The notes beneath the pieces were generated by a model. The model searched no databases. It was given only the letters and a program-made list of their open reading frames with translations, and was not told the origin of the DNA. DNA of 32,667 nucleotides. Source: an uncultured Thiocystis sp. (GTDB lineage: Bacteria; Pseudomonadota; Gammaproteobacteria; Chromatiales; Chromatiaceae). Position 1 is the first letter of the stretch, and each line of letters begins with the position of its first letter. The translations under genes and the position numbers were made by a program. Below are positions 24,653-32,667 of the stretch, piece after piece. The DNA is taken from NCBI RefSeq assembly GCF_903866365.1, contig NZ_CAIPNF010000034.1, positions 1-32,667 of the forward strand, written 5' to 3'.

Positions 24653-25759
24653 TTAAGAAAGACTGCGTTTGAAATCGTCGTAGCCGAAGGAACGGATCCG
24701 CTCGACCCTTCCATCCAGGCGGCGGACGACGATCGACGGCATGGCGACGCCATTGAACCAATTGGTCTTGACCATGGTGTAACCGGCGGCATCGGCGATG
24801 CGCACCTCGCTGCCGATGTCCAAGGGCTCCGCCAGTTTGAATTCGCCAAAGACATCACCCGCCAAACAGGTGCGTCCCGCGATGATCACCGGATGCTCGC
24901 CAGCCCCAGGCGAGGCGATCGAGGGGGTGGTCCGATAGACCAGGTGGTCGAGCATGTGGGCCTCCAGCGAGGCGTCGATGATGGCGATGTCGATCTCGTT
25001 GTGGACTTTGTCGATCACGGTCGTCACCAATTCCGTGCTGTGGGTGACGGCGGCCTCGCCGGGTTCCAGATAGACCTGGATGTCGAACGCCTGGCTGAAC
25101 TCTCTCAACGCCGAGCAGAAGCGATCGAGAGGATACCCGTCCTTGGTGAACGAAAGACCACCGCCGAGACTGACCCACTCCATTTTCCGGAGCAGATCGG
25201 CATATTCGCACCCGATGAGGTCGAGCGAGCGGATGAAGCTCTCGACGTCGTCGTTTTCGCAATTGAAGTGGAACATGAGCCCCTTGAGCAGGACGGATGC
25301 CTCCGCGAGCGCGGCCTTGTCGGCGACACCCAGGCGCGAATAGCGGCGCGCGGGATCGGCGAGATCGAAATGCGAATGACTGATTCCCGGATTGACGCGC
25401 AGCCCGAGGTTTTGGCCTACAACATCCGGATAATGCCGCTCTAACTGGGAGACTGAATTGAAGATGATCTTGTCCGCGAACTCCCGCAGCGCCCGGACGT
25501 CGTCCTTAGAGAATCCAACGCTGTAGGCGTGAACTTCCTTACCGAACTCCTCGTATCCCAGTCTCGCCTCGAACAATGAGCTGCTGGTGGTTCCATCCAG
25601 ATAGCGGCGCATGAGATCGAAGACGCACCAGGTGGAGAAGCACTTGAGCGCGAGGACCGATTTGGCGCCCGAGCGCTCCCGCACCTGCTGGATGATCTCA
25701 AGATTCCGTTGCAGCCTGGTCTCATCGATCAGGTAGTAGGGCGTCGGCAGGTCTTTCAT
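24653..25759 (-). CDS. nspC: Carboxynorspermidine/carboxyspermidine decarboxylase
   Basis: 368 residues from the ATG at 25759, starting MKDLPTPYYLIDETRLQRNL. An in-frame GTG at 25774 would add five residues; neither start has a good ribosome site. It is an alanine-racemase-fold PLP enzyme, with the lysine in SVLALKCFSTW (K39), NPGISHSHFDLADPARRYSR as the substrate region, and LGGGLSFTKDGYP as the phosphate-binding glycine loop. It removes CO2 from carboxy(nor)spermidine to give the triamine. It is the first gene of the polyamine unit, followed by the dehydrogenase and then the fold-I decarboxylase. Confidence 0.88.
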   Translation of the reverse strand: MKDLPTPYYLIDETRLQRNLEIIQQVRERSGAKSVLALKCFSTWCVFDLMRRYLDGTTSSSLFEARLGYEEFGKEVHAYSVGFSKDDVRALREFADKIIFNSVSQLERHYPDVVGQNLGLRVNPGISHSHFDLADPARRYSRLGVADKAALAEASVLLKGLMFHFNCENDDVESFIRSLDLIGCEYADLLRKMEWVSLGGGLSFTKDGYPLDRFCSALREFSQAFDIQVYLEPGEAAVTHSTELVTTVIDKVHNEIDIAIIDASLEAHMLDHLVYRTTPSIASPGAGEHPVIIAGRTCLAGDVFGEFKLAEPLDIGSEVRIADAAGYTMVKTNWFNGVAMPSIVVRRLDGRVERIRSFGYDDFKRSLS

Positions 25760-25774
25760 GGAATCGTTTAGCAC

Positions 25775-26512
25775 TGGTCTGGGATCGAACCCCGTATATT
25801 AGCGGAAACCGCGTGGTAGGCGGTCATCTTCGTAGGCTTGGGCCTTCTTCTGGGGATGCATTTTGGGGATGCGCAGGCGTGGCTGCGGCGCGTGCCGAGC
25901 CCGTTCTCGATCGACGAGTGAAACGTGCTCAGGGGGCTCTGACTGCGGGTTTCAGCGGTTGCGCCCGGCCAGCCAGTGGGGTACGCAGGCTAATCTGTCC
26001 AGCAAGTCTACCGATGTAATTTTACGGTTGCGTGACAGGGCGCCGCGGTAAGTCTGGCACGGTCGGCTCGTCGGTTCAGAGATTCCGAGCCCCGACCTCC
26101 GATCACGGCGGTCCGAAAAAGGCCAAAGCTGACTCATCGGATCCCGTTCCTGCCGCACGCGATTGGTCTGCAAGCCATCGGGCAGTCGTACTCCAGATCA
26201 TGGACCTGGAAACGCGGGTGCGTCAGGTTCGACGAGCGCGGTCGGGGATTGCGATCGACCGCTTGGGCCCGCGTCAGACGGGTGCGCAGAAGTCCGCGAA
26301 ACCGGACGGCTCCGGAGGAGGATCGACCGCGGGCAGTCGCTACAGGGCATAGCCGCTGGATGGATCAAAAGGGTAGCCATGCGAGAAAATCATAGAGTTG
26401 CGCGCCTCCGCTGGCGTTCGTCACGGAACGATCTTTTTTCTCTGCGATACTTGGCAGATTCGGGTCAATTCTTTACTCTCTCTCGACTCAATCCATCGCT
26501 GCCGGAGGATGC
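25775..26512. other. Intergenic region without recognised genes
   Basis: 738 bases lie between the divergently read polyamine cluster and the exported-protein operon. The short open frames here show no family pattern. It must hold promoters for both sides, but I found no convincing -35/-10 pair. The right end has GGAGG four bases before the ATG at 26513. Confidence 0.6.
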
Positions 26513-28285
26513 ATGCTCATAGCTCGCCCGCGATTCTACTCGGCCGTGCTCCTGGCGGTCGTTGTCCTCTCGATGAATTCCGCGTCGGCCGGCGAAACGG
26601 TCTGCGCTCCGGGCCAGGACCAAGTCCTGGTGCGCTTCACCTATGGCTCCGAGAAGGAATCCTGGATCCAGGAAGTCACGGAGGCATTCAACCAGCGGGC
26701 CGAGCGCACCGCCTCCGGCAAGACCATCTGCGTCAACTCCATCCCCAAGGGTTCGGGCGACAGCGTCAACGAGATCAAACAGGGCCAGGCCGGTCCCGCA
26801 GAGGTGCATGCGACCAGTCCGGCGTCCGATCTCTATGTCAATCTGATCAACTTCGAGAGCGCCGGGGAACAGGGCTCCGATCTGCTCAAGGTCGAGGGTT
26901 TCCTGGTGTCCTCGCCGGTGGTCATCGCGGCCTGGGAGCCGGTGCTCGCCCAGCTTGGGCCGGCGGATCAGGTGGGCTGGGCGGAACTCTTCAAGCGCGC
27001 GAGCGCGGGCGGTTTCCGCTATGGGCAGACCAGTCCGGAGAGTTCCAACAGCGGGCTCTCGGCCCTGGTCGCCCAGTTCTACGCGGGGGCGGAAGCGGAG
27101 GCCGGACGGCCGGTGCCGCGCTTGTCGCTGGCCAAGGTCGAGGATCCCAAGGTGCGCGACTTCGTCGCCAAGGTCCATGAGAGCGTCATCCATTACGGCC
27201 GCTCGACCGGCTTCTACGCCGAGAAGATGCGCGCGGGCGGTCCCCAGTACGCCGATGCCGTGGTGATCTACGAGAGCGACGTCATCCAGGCCAACAAGGC
27301 GATCCGCGACCAGGGTCTCACGTATCCGAAGCTGGTCGCCGTCTACCCCAGGGAAGGCACCTTCGCGACCAATCACCCCTTCGCCATCGTCAAGCGCGAC
27401 TGGGTCGACGCGGACGAGGAGGATGGCGCCAAGCGCTACTTCGCCTATCTCATGGCGCCGGAAACTCAGGCCAAGGCCCTGCAATACGGTTTCCGTCCGA
27501 GCGTTCCGCTGGACATTGACCCCAAGGTCTACGGCATCGTCTGGAACCCGGACAACGGCGTGAAGCCATTCGAGACCGTGCACCGCTTCCTGGCGACGCC
27601 GGGCGGCAATGTCATCAAGGCGATCCGCGACGCCTTCCGCGCGATCAAGAACCAGTCCCATGTCGTGCTGGTGATCGATCGCTCGGGCAGCATGGAGGCG
27701 AAGCTCTATGACGCCGAGCGCGGTCTCCAGCGCACCCGCATGGAGATGGCGGTGGAGAGCGCCAATCTGCTCGCGGACGCGCTTCAGGACAAGGATCGGC
27801 TGTCGCTGCTCTTCTACGATTACAAGGTCCAGTATTCCGACCTCACGCCCAAGGGCCAGCCGATCCGGATGGACGCGGCGGGCAAGGAGCGGTTGGCCGC
27901 GACGCTGGCGAAGGTACGGCCGGCCGGCGGCACCGCCATGCGCTCGGCGATCGAGACCGCCTGGCAGGATCTCTGCGACACCATCAAGGCCGACCCTTCG
28001 GATCATTCCATTCGGGTTATGGTGGTCCTGACCGATGGGATCGACAACGCCTCCAAGGTCTCGGATGTCGATTTGGTCAAAAAGATCGGCTTCACCCAGA
28101 CGGACGGAAGCGGCGGTTATTTCGGCGATGCCGCCTGCAAGATCCCGGTCTTTGGCGTGGCCTTCGGCGGCGAGGCGGACGATGCCTCGCTCAAGGCGAT
28201 CGGGGCGGCGGCGGGCGGCGAGACCCGCCGGGGCGATTCCGCCGAGATCCGCGAGATCTTCAAACGTTTCAGTGAACTGCTGTGA
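26513..28285 (+). CDS. Exported solute-binding protein with C-terminal VWA domain
   Basis: 590 residues. A signal peptide (hydrophobic AVLLAVVVLS, cleavage near SASA-G at 26-27) sends it to the periplasm. Residues about 35-370 resemble a periplasmic solute-binding protein of the extracellular type (FTYGSEKESWIQEVTEAFN, then SSPVVIAAWEPV). The C-terminal 210 residues are a von Willebrand A domain with the MIDAS motif DRSGSM near 388 and LTDGIDN later. VWA domains bind metal and mediate protein contacts. The next gene encodes a related binding protein without VWA, overlapping or almost touching this stop codon. The ligand is unknown. Confidence 0.82.
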   Translation: MLIARPRFYSAVLLAVVVLSMNSASAGETVCAPGQDQVLVRFTYGSEKESWIQEVTEAFNQRAERTASGKTICVNSIPKGSGDSVNEIKQGQAGPAEVHATSPASDLYVNLINFESAGEQGSDLLKVEGFLVSSPVVIAAWEPVLAQLGPADQVGWAELFKRASAGGFRYGQTSPESSNSGLSALVAQFYAGAEAEAGRPVPRLSLAKVEDPKVRDFVAKVHESVIHYGRSTGFYAEKMRAGGPQYADAVVIYESDVIQANKAIRDQGLTYPKLVAVYPREGTFATNHPFAIVKRDWVDADEEDGAKRYFAYLMAPETQAKALQYGFRPSVPLDIDPKVYGIVWNPDNGVKPFETVHRFLATPGGNVIKAIRDAFRAIKNQSHVVLVIDRSGSMEAKLYDAERGLQRTRMEMAVESANLLADALQDKDRLSLLFYDYKVQYSDLTPKGQPIRMDAAGKERLAATLAKVRPAGGTAMRSAIETAWQDLCDTIKADPSDHSIRVMVVLTDGIDNASKVSDVDLVKKIGFTQTDGSGGYFGDAACKIPVFGVAFGGEADDASLKAIGAAAGGETRRGDSAEIREIFKRFSELL

Positions 28286-28311
28286 TGCGCCTGGCGCGCG
28301 GGAAGGTTTCC

Positions 28312-29802
28312 ATGCCGAGCATTCGCCTTGAGGTACTGCCCCGACTGCTGCTCTGTGGTCTCTTGGCCCTGGGCGGAGCGGTCTCGGTCTCGGTCTCCGC
28401 GGCCGAGAAGCTCTTCAACTTCGGCGATCTCAATGTAGATCTGTCCAAGGTCCAGGCCAAGCCGGCGACCGCCCCAGGTCAGCCTGCCCCGCCCGCGCAG
28501 GCACCGGTAAAGGAGTCGCCCGCCGAGCAGTTGCCGAGCACGCCGGAGAGCCCGGCGCCCGTGGTACTGCCGCGCGACGGTCAGGAGTCGATCAACGCGA
28601 CGGTCCGGACCCAGTCGGTCACGGTCAAGCCGGTCGAGATCCGCCCCGACCGGCCCGGTCAGCAGGCGATCCTCTATCCGGTGCCGGAGAACCGCGCGGT
28701 GATCGAGGTCAAGATCGCCGCTGGCTCGGAGAAGAAGGATTGGCTGGAGGAGGCGGCGCGGCGCTTCATGGCCGATCCGGCGCGCAACAGCCTCGACGGC
28801 AAGCCGATCCGGCTGACGATCGACAAGATCGGCTCGACCGAGTCGGCGACCCTCCTTATCGAAGGCAAGACGATGCATGGCGGGCGCAACGAGTATCAGG
28901 TCTGGGCACCGGCCTCCAGCATCTTCCGCGGTCTCGTCGAGGACGCCTTCAGCGGCGGCAAACTGTTCGAGACCGACGAGTCGATCGCACGCAGTCCCAT
29001 GGTCTTCGTCACCTGGGAGCCGGTGCAGACGGCGATCGACCGCGTCATCCAGAAGTCGATGAGCTTCGATACCCTGACCGAGATCTTCGCGCGCGAGTTC
29101 ACCGGCGAGACCATCGACCCCAACGGGCGCAACTTCCAGTTCGGCTTCACCCGCCCGCAGGACTCCAACAGCGGCGCGGTTGCACTGATCGCCATGGCCT
29201 ACGAGTTCTTCGCCAAGGACCGGGGGCGCTACAAGATCCGTCTGGACGACCTGAAGAATCCGGATTTCCAGGCGTATCTGGCCTTCATCAAGTACATGTC
29301 GGACCAGACCAAGGACAGCACCGGCAAGCTCGCCGAGCCACTGATGCAGGCGGGCTATGGCGGTCAGCCGCTCTCCAGCGTTTATCTCTATGAAAACCTG
29401 GCCGTCAAGCTCGCCTTCGTCCGCAAGGTCAATGACCCCAACGGCGCCCGCCCGCTGATCCGCTATCCCAAGTACAATCTGGTGTCGGATCATCCCTACT
29501 ACAGCCTGCGTCACGGCAACTCGCGCGAGCAGGTGGAGGCAGCGCGGCGCTTCAAGGACTATCTGCTGACCCGCGACATGCAACTCCTCGCCTTGCAGAA
29601 GGAAGGTTTCCGCCCGGTGAGCGCCGAGATCTCGAACCAGGAGATGAATGAGGTGCTGGGCGACTTCGTGGCCGAGAACGGGCTGGTTCCGGATCTGATC
29701 AAGGCGTCCCAGATCCTGATTCCGGCGCAGAGCGGGGAGGTCATCATGGCGCTCATCCGCACATACGAACAGCTCGGGGATCCGGTCGGCCCCAATTTCT
29801 GA
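28312..29802 (+). CDS. Exported solute-binding-like protein, paralogue of the upstream domain
   Basis: 496 residues from the ATG at 28312, chosen because GGAAGG precedes it and the signal peptide (LPRLLLCGLLALGG, ending VSVSAAE) starts cleanly. An in-frame ATG at 28285 touching the upstream stop is the alternative. A Pro/Ala-rich linker of about 60 residues follows export. The folded part carries VKIAAGSEKKDWLEEAARRF, FVTWEPVQTAIDRV and FGFTRPQDSNSGAVAL, which parallel GSEKESWIQEVTEAF, AAWEPVLAQL and YGQTSPESSNSGLSAL in the upstream protein. The two genes therefore arose by duplication. It has no VWA domain. A role in a shared periplasmic complex is inferred. Confidence 0.78.
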   Translation: MPSIRLEVLPRLLLCGLLALGGAVSVSVSAAEKLFNFGDLNVDLSKVQAKPATAPGQPAPPAQAPVKESPAEQLPSTPESPAPVVLPRDGQESINATVRTQSVTVKPVEIRPDRPGQQAILYPVPENRAVIEVKIAAGSEKKDWLEEAARRFMADPARNSLDGKPIRLTIDKIGSTESATLLIEGKTMHGGRNEYQVWAPASSIFRGLVEDAFSGGKLFETDESIARSPMVFVTWEPVQTAIDRVIQKSMSFDTLTEIFAREFTGETIDPNGRNFQFGFTRPQDSNSGAVALIAMAYEFFAKDRGRYKIRLDDLKNPDFQAYLAFIKYMSDQTKDSTGKLAEPLMQAGYGGQPLSSVYLYENLAVKLAFVRKVNDPNGARPLIRYPKYNLVSDHPYYSLRHGNSREQVEAARRFKDYLLTRDMQLLALQKEGFRPVSAEISNQEMNEVLGDFVAENGLVPDLIKASQILIPAQSGEVIMALIRTYEQLGDPVGPNF

Positions 29803-29828
29803 CGATTCCCATGTCCCAGGAGAACCGC

Positions 29829-30500
29829 ATGACCCATGGCATCCTTCGCAAGACCTTGATCGTCGCGGGCCTGCTCGCCATTCTGGCCAATCCGGCGGTG
29901 GTCCAGGCGGCCAGCTTCGGCGACTATCTCAAGCAGCTCGGCGGCTTCTCCTTCGGTGGGACCGAGTTCGATCCCAAGGACATGGAAGGCAACCAGAAGA
30001 ACTGGGCCGACCGCGAACGCTGGGTGAAGGAGGCGCTGGACACGGCCTATCAAGCCTTGGCGCGCTCGGACCGGGAGGTGAACCTGTTCGATTTCCAGAA
30101 CTACTACGAGGTGCTGTCCATCCAGTGGACACCGGACTACCTGACGAGTCCCGCCAATATCGGCAATCTCAATGCCTACGCCACCTTCACCGAATACCTG
30201 TCGCGCTATCTCAAGGTGAAGCAGGAACTCATCACCAAGATCGCCGAACTGAACCGGCATTATGCCGTGCTCAAACAGGTCGATCCGCGCCAGCTCACCG
30301 GCCCCTTCCAGTTGAACACCGGCGATCAGCCCCAGTCCTACACCCAGAAGGCGGCGGGATCGGTGGACGCCACCGCCCACCAGGCGGCACTGGCAACCTC
30401 GGCCGGTGCGGTCGAGAAATACACCGCCGAGCTAAACCGGGCGATCGACTACGGGGTCGAACTGGAGCGCTACTTCAAGCAAGCGGCGGGGATTCAATAG
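29829..30500 (+). CDS. Small exported protein of the SBP-VWA operon
   Basis: 223 residues from the ATG at 29829, which has AGGAG six bases upstream; the ATG at 29811 would place that ribosome site inside the gene. The N-terminus is a signal peptide (TLIVAGLLAILANPAVVQAA). The mature protein is largely helical, with LERYFKQAAG at the end and a Tyr-rich centre (FDFQNYYEVLSIQWTPDYL). I do not recognise a family. It follows the second binding protein by 26 bases, so the three exported proteins form one unit. Confidence 0.7.
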   Translation: MTHGILRKTLIVAGLLAILANPAVVQAASFGDYLKQLGGFSFGGTEFDPKDMEGNQKNWADRERWVKEALDTAYQALARSDREVNLFDFQNYYEVLSIQWTPDYLTSPANIGNLNAYATFTEYLSRYLKVKQELITKIAELNRHYAVLKQVDPRQLTGPFQLNTGDQPQSYTQKAAGSVDATAHQAALATSAGAVEKYTAELNRAIDYGVELERYFKQAAGIQ

Positions 30501-30531
30501 GCGGCGCGGCGCTCACGGGAACAGCGCCGAC

Positions 30532-31231
30532 GTGCAACTCTCCGACATCACCCTGGTGCTCGCGACCCGCGACGAGGCGAGCAACATCGCCGCCTTTCTG
30601 CGCTCGATCCCGGAGGAGTTTCAACTCGTCGTCGTGGATGCGAGCCGTGATGAGACCCCAGAATTGATCGAACAATTGCGCCCCGCGCGGTCGCTGGTAC
30701 TGCGCGAGCCTGGAAACGTCACCGAGGCGCGCCAGCGCGGCGCCGAGGTGGCCAGGACGGACTTGGCTGCTCTTCTCCGATGCCGATGTCGAGTTCGCAC
30801 CGGACTATTTCGCCGCGTTGGCTCGCCTCGATGAAACGGCGGTCTATTACGGCCCCAAGCTGTCCCGCGATCGCTACCGGGCCTACTACCGACGTTTCGC
30901 TCTCGGCCAGGCCGCTGCCTGCGGAATCCCCGCCGCCTCTGGCTCCAATCTGCTGCTGCCGCGCAAGGCGCTGCTCGCCGTCGGCGGTTTCGACCTGCGC
31001 CTGAACTGCAACGAAGACTCGGAGCTGGTCTGGCGCATCCGGCGCGCTGGTTTCCCCTCCCGCTACCGGCGCGAGCTGGTGGTCTATGCCACGGATCACC
31101 GTCGCATCGAGCGGGGTCGCGCGGCCAAGACCCTGCATTCGTTGCTCCGCTGTCTGCTGCTTTACACCGGCTTGATGCCGGAGAGCTGGCGCCGCCTCGA
31201 CTGGGGCTACTGGCAGAACCGCAATTCCTGA
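30532..31231 (+). pseudogene. Family 2 glycosyltransferase gene with a one-base frameshift
   Basis: Starts at a GTG, QLSDITLVLATRDEASNIAA, with LVVVDASRDETPELIE: the nucleotide-sugar-binding half of a GT-A family 2 transferase. After GAEVARTD the frame breaks. Removing one T at 30763-30764 restores WLLFSDADVEFAPDYF, with the metal-binding DAD. The second frame then continues GSNLLLPRKALLAVGGFDLR, NEDSELVWRIRRAGF and ends GYWQNRNS. The joined protein would be about 232 residues, a complete short transferase. The defect is either a true recent mutation or a sequencing error. It follows the exported-protein genes closely on the same strand. Confidence 0.85.
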
Positions 31232-31313
31232 TCGTGATGACACGCCATAACGATATAGCGAGAACGCCACCCGCGGCGCACGAAACCGGCGTCTCAGCGG
31301 GTTGCGGGGCACC

Positions 31314-31334
31314 CCCTCTCCCAGCGGGAGAGGG
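31314..31334. repeat. Perfect hairpin CCCTCTCCC-AGC-GGGAGAGGG
   Basis: Nine-base arms with a three-base loop lie between two convergent genes. A further GAGAGGG copy follows. It has no T-run on either strand, so it is more likely a REP-type element, though it could help end transcription from both sides. Confidence 0.8.
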
Positions 31335-31371
31335 AGAGGGAGAGTCGGAGCGGCTACGGCGCAGTTTCACG

Positions 31372-32151
31372 CTAACCGGTCGCTGGCTTCCGCTCGGTTG
31401 CCCGCCGATCCGAGACGCGCCGGTCGCTGCTTCGCCGCTCCGTCGATCTCTGGTCCGTCTCTTTCTCGATGAAGGCCGCGAAGCGCTTGCGTAGCTTCGG
31501 GATCTCCAGGAGCGCGGTGAAGCTGCGTTTGCGGCAGCCCTTGACCAGGGAGGCAGGATCGAAGAATGCCTTGGCATTGTCGACCGAGAGGACGAAAGGC
31601 GGACGGCCCTCGCGGCAGAGCAGGTAGCTCATCACCAGGGCGCCGGTGCGGTGGTTACCCTCGATGAACAACTGGGGTGCGGAGAGCATCTGGATGAAGA
31701 CCCCGGCGGCGCGCCGACAGACCCGGTCCTCCTTGTGATCGGCCAGATAGTTCATCAAGGCCCGCACCCCGCCTGGATTGCTGTCGGCGTAGAAGCGCCG
31801 CTCGGTCTCTCGGATGTGGGGCGCGCAATCCTCGTAGGCCAGATCGCTGGTCCCGCAGAGCACCAGCAGATTGAGCTGCAACAGGTGCTTGGAGTTGCCG
31901 CGCGCGAGCGGGTCGATGTCGGCGGCGAGCAGCGAACCCACGTATTCGTAACCGGCGAGCAGGTTGTCCACCACCACGTCCCGTAGCGGGTCGCGCGGGG
32001 TGTCCAGGCTGGCGTTGATCCGCGCGAAATCGCGTTGGACCGCGCGCAGGGAGGCTTCGATAGCGGACAGGTCGAGACGGGTTTTCGGCACACCTGGCTC
32101 CTGGTGCGTGGGCACCCTCCGAACAATGGACTGGGACGAACGCATGGTCAC
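31372..32151 (-). CDS. Fic/Doc-like protein with degenerate active-site motif
   Basis: 259 residues. The Fic helix-loop region reads APQLFIEGNHRTGALVMSYL (from about 158). The canonical motif is HxFx(D/E)GNxRxG; here the catalytic His position is Gln (Q160) while Phe, Glu, Gly, Asn, Arg and Gly are kept. Fic proteins transfer AMP or another phosphate-containing group to proteins, and the His is normally needed. The C-terminus is a run of Arg-rich near-repeats (RRSSDRRVSDRRATERK), probably disordered and nucleic-acid- or membrane-binding. It is convergent with the glycosyltransferase and 77 bases downstream of pstS. The natural substitution suggests altered chemistry or a non-enzymatic role. 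Confidence 0.7.
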   Translation of the reverse strand: MTMRSSQSIVRRVPTHQEPGVPKTRLDLSAIEASLRAVQRDFARINASLDTPRDPLRDVVVDNLLAGYEYVGSLLAADIDPLARGNSKHLLQLNLLVLCGTSDLAYEDCAPHIRETERRFYADSNPGGVRALMNYLADHKEDRVCRRAAGVFIQMLSAPQLFIEGNHRTGALVMSYLLCREGRPPFVLSVDNAKAFFDPASLVKGCRKRSFTALLEIPKLRKRFAAFIEKETDQRSTERRSSDRRVSDRRATERKPATG

Positions 32152-32228
32152 CGGCGATTCGGACCCGGCAACAATAAAGGGACGCCATCCCTGGCACCCC
32201 GTCCCCTCGACACGACTAAAGTCTATCC

Positions 32229-32667
32229 CTATTGAACGCGCGCGAGCGCCTCCCGGGCCTTGGCGATCATGGATTCCGGCAGCGGAACATAACCCAGATC
32301 CCGCGCCACCACCTGACCCTGATCGAGTCCCCAGGTCAGGGCGTCCTTGAGCGCGGCGGCCTTGGCCGGGTCGGCATAGCGCTCGTTCAGCAGGATCCAG
32401 GTATAGCTGATGATCGGATAGGCCCCGGCGTCCTCCGGGTCCGGAACGAAGAGGCGCAGATCCGCCGGGATCTCCGCTGCCGATCCCAGTGCCGCCTGGC
32501 CCGCGCCGGGGCTTGGCATCACCGGCACGCCGGAGCGGTTTTCCAGGATGGCGACCGGCATGCCCAGTCGTTCGGCGAACTCGTATTCCATGTAACCAAT
32601 GGCGCCATCCGTGATCATGACGCGCTGGGCGACGCCCTCGTTGCCCCGGGCGGTCATGGCATTGCCC
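32229..32667 (-). CDS. pstS: Phosphate ABC transporter substrate-binding protein PstS, C-terminal part
   Basis: The frame is open to the right edge, so about 145 C-terminal residues are seen. VAQRVMITDGAIGYMEYEFA, PIISYTWILLNERYADPAKA and the end GYVPLPESMIAKAREAL are typical of PstS, the periplasmic phosphate-binding subunit of PstSCAB. The remaining N-terminal part and any pst genes would be beyond the window. The next gene downstream is the Fic-like protein, with no evident functional link. Confidence 0.87.
   Translation of the reverse strand, partial: GNAMTARGNEGVAQRVMITDGAIGYMEYEFAERLGMPVAILENRSGVPVMPSPGAGQAALGSAAEIPADLRLFVPDPEDAGAYPIISYTWILLNERYADPAKAAALKDALTWGLDQGQVVARDLGYVPLPESMIAKAREALARVQ

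Noticed and set aside
23040-24656. 538-residue plus-strand open frame
   Set aside because: It is a shadow of the carboxy(nor)spermidine dehydrogenase gene.
25775-26512. Possible small plus-strand gene near 26032-26352
   Set aside because: It has no ribosome site, no family pattern and no codon bias that stands out from the background.
26465-29583. Two long minus-strand open frames under the exported-protein genes
   Set aside because: They are antisense to genes with signal peptides and clear domains, and lack domain signals of their own.

Overview
The window is GC-rich bacterial DNA, most likely from a gammaproteobacterium of the purple-sulfur (Chromatiales) kind. That assignment is an inference from overall gene style and base composition. 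It is not proven by any marker gene here; no rRNA or tRNA gene was seen.

Positions 1-19823 form a defence island read almost entirely on the minus strand, right to left. In transcription order it holds: a cysteine desulfurase; a stand-alone DUF4007 protein; a first BrxC/PglY-like ATPase; a PIN-domain gene with a small partner; small toxin-antitoxin debris and REP-like palindromes; a two-gene unit with a degenerate ImmA/IrrE-like protein; a PAPS-reductase/DndC-like sulfurtransferase (BrxP-like); a protein joining a ScoMcrA-type DNA-sulfur-binding domain to a DUF4007-like domain; a small unknown protein; a second BrxC/PglY-like ATPase; two orphan antitoxins with truncated PIN remnants; PglZ; and a short BrxL. 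The set brxP-brxC-pglZ-brxL is the recognised core of type 4 BREX. The cysteine desulfurase, the PAPS-reductase-like enzyme and the sulfur-binding reader together suggest that the self-mark is DNA phosphorothioation rather than methylation. No PglX methyltransferase and no DndB, DndD, DndE or DptFGH were seen. Inferred model: the desulfurase supplies sulfur, the PP-loop enzyme installs it, the SBD-DUF4007 protein reads it, and the ATPases with PglZ and BrxL act on unmarked invading DNA. At the far left is the start of an Rpn/DUF4351-type gene.

Positions 19824-20757 are a scar. They hold a frameshifted IS110-family transposase relic and an in-frame chimera of a 3-oxoacid CoA-transferase B-subunit fragment with the C-terminus of a PhaB-like short-chain dehydrogenase.

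Positions 20758-25759 are a minus-strand polyamine cluster: carboxy(nor)spermidine decarboxylase, carboxy(nor)spermidine dehydrogenase, and a large fold-I Orn/Lys/Arg decarboxylase. Together they could make a diamine and extend it to a triamine.

Positions 26513-31231 run on the plus strand. Three exported proteins (a solute-binding/VWA fusion, a related solute-binding protein, and a small partner) are followed by a family 2 glycosyltransferase gene carrying a one-base frameshift. Positions 31372-32667, minus strand, hold a Fic-like protein with a degenerate motif and the C-terminal part of a PstS phosphate-binding protein.
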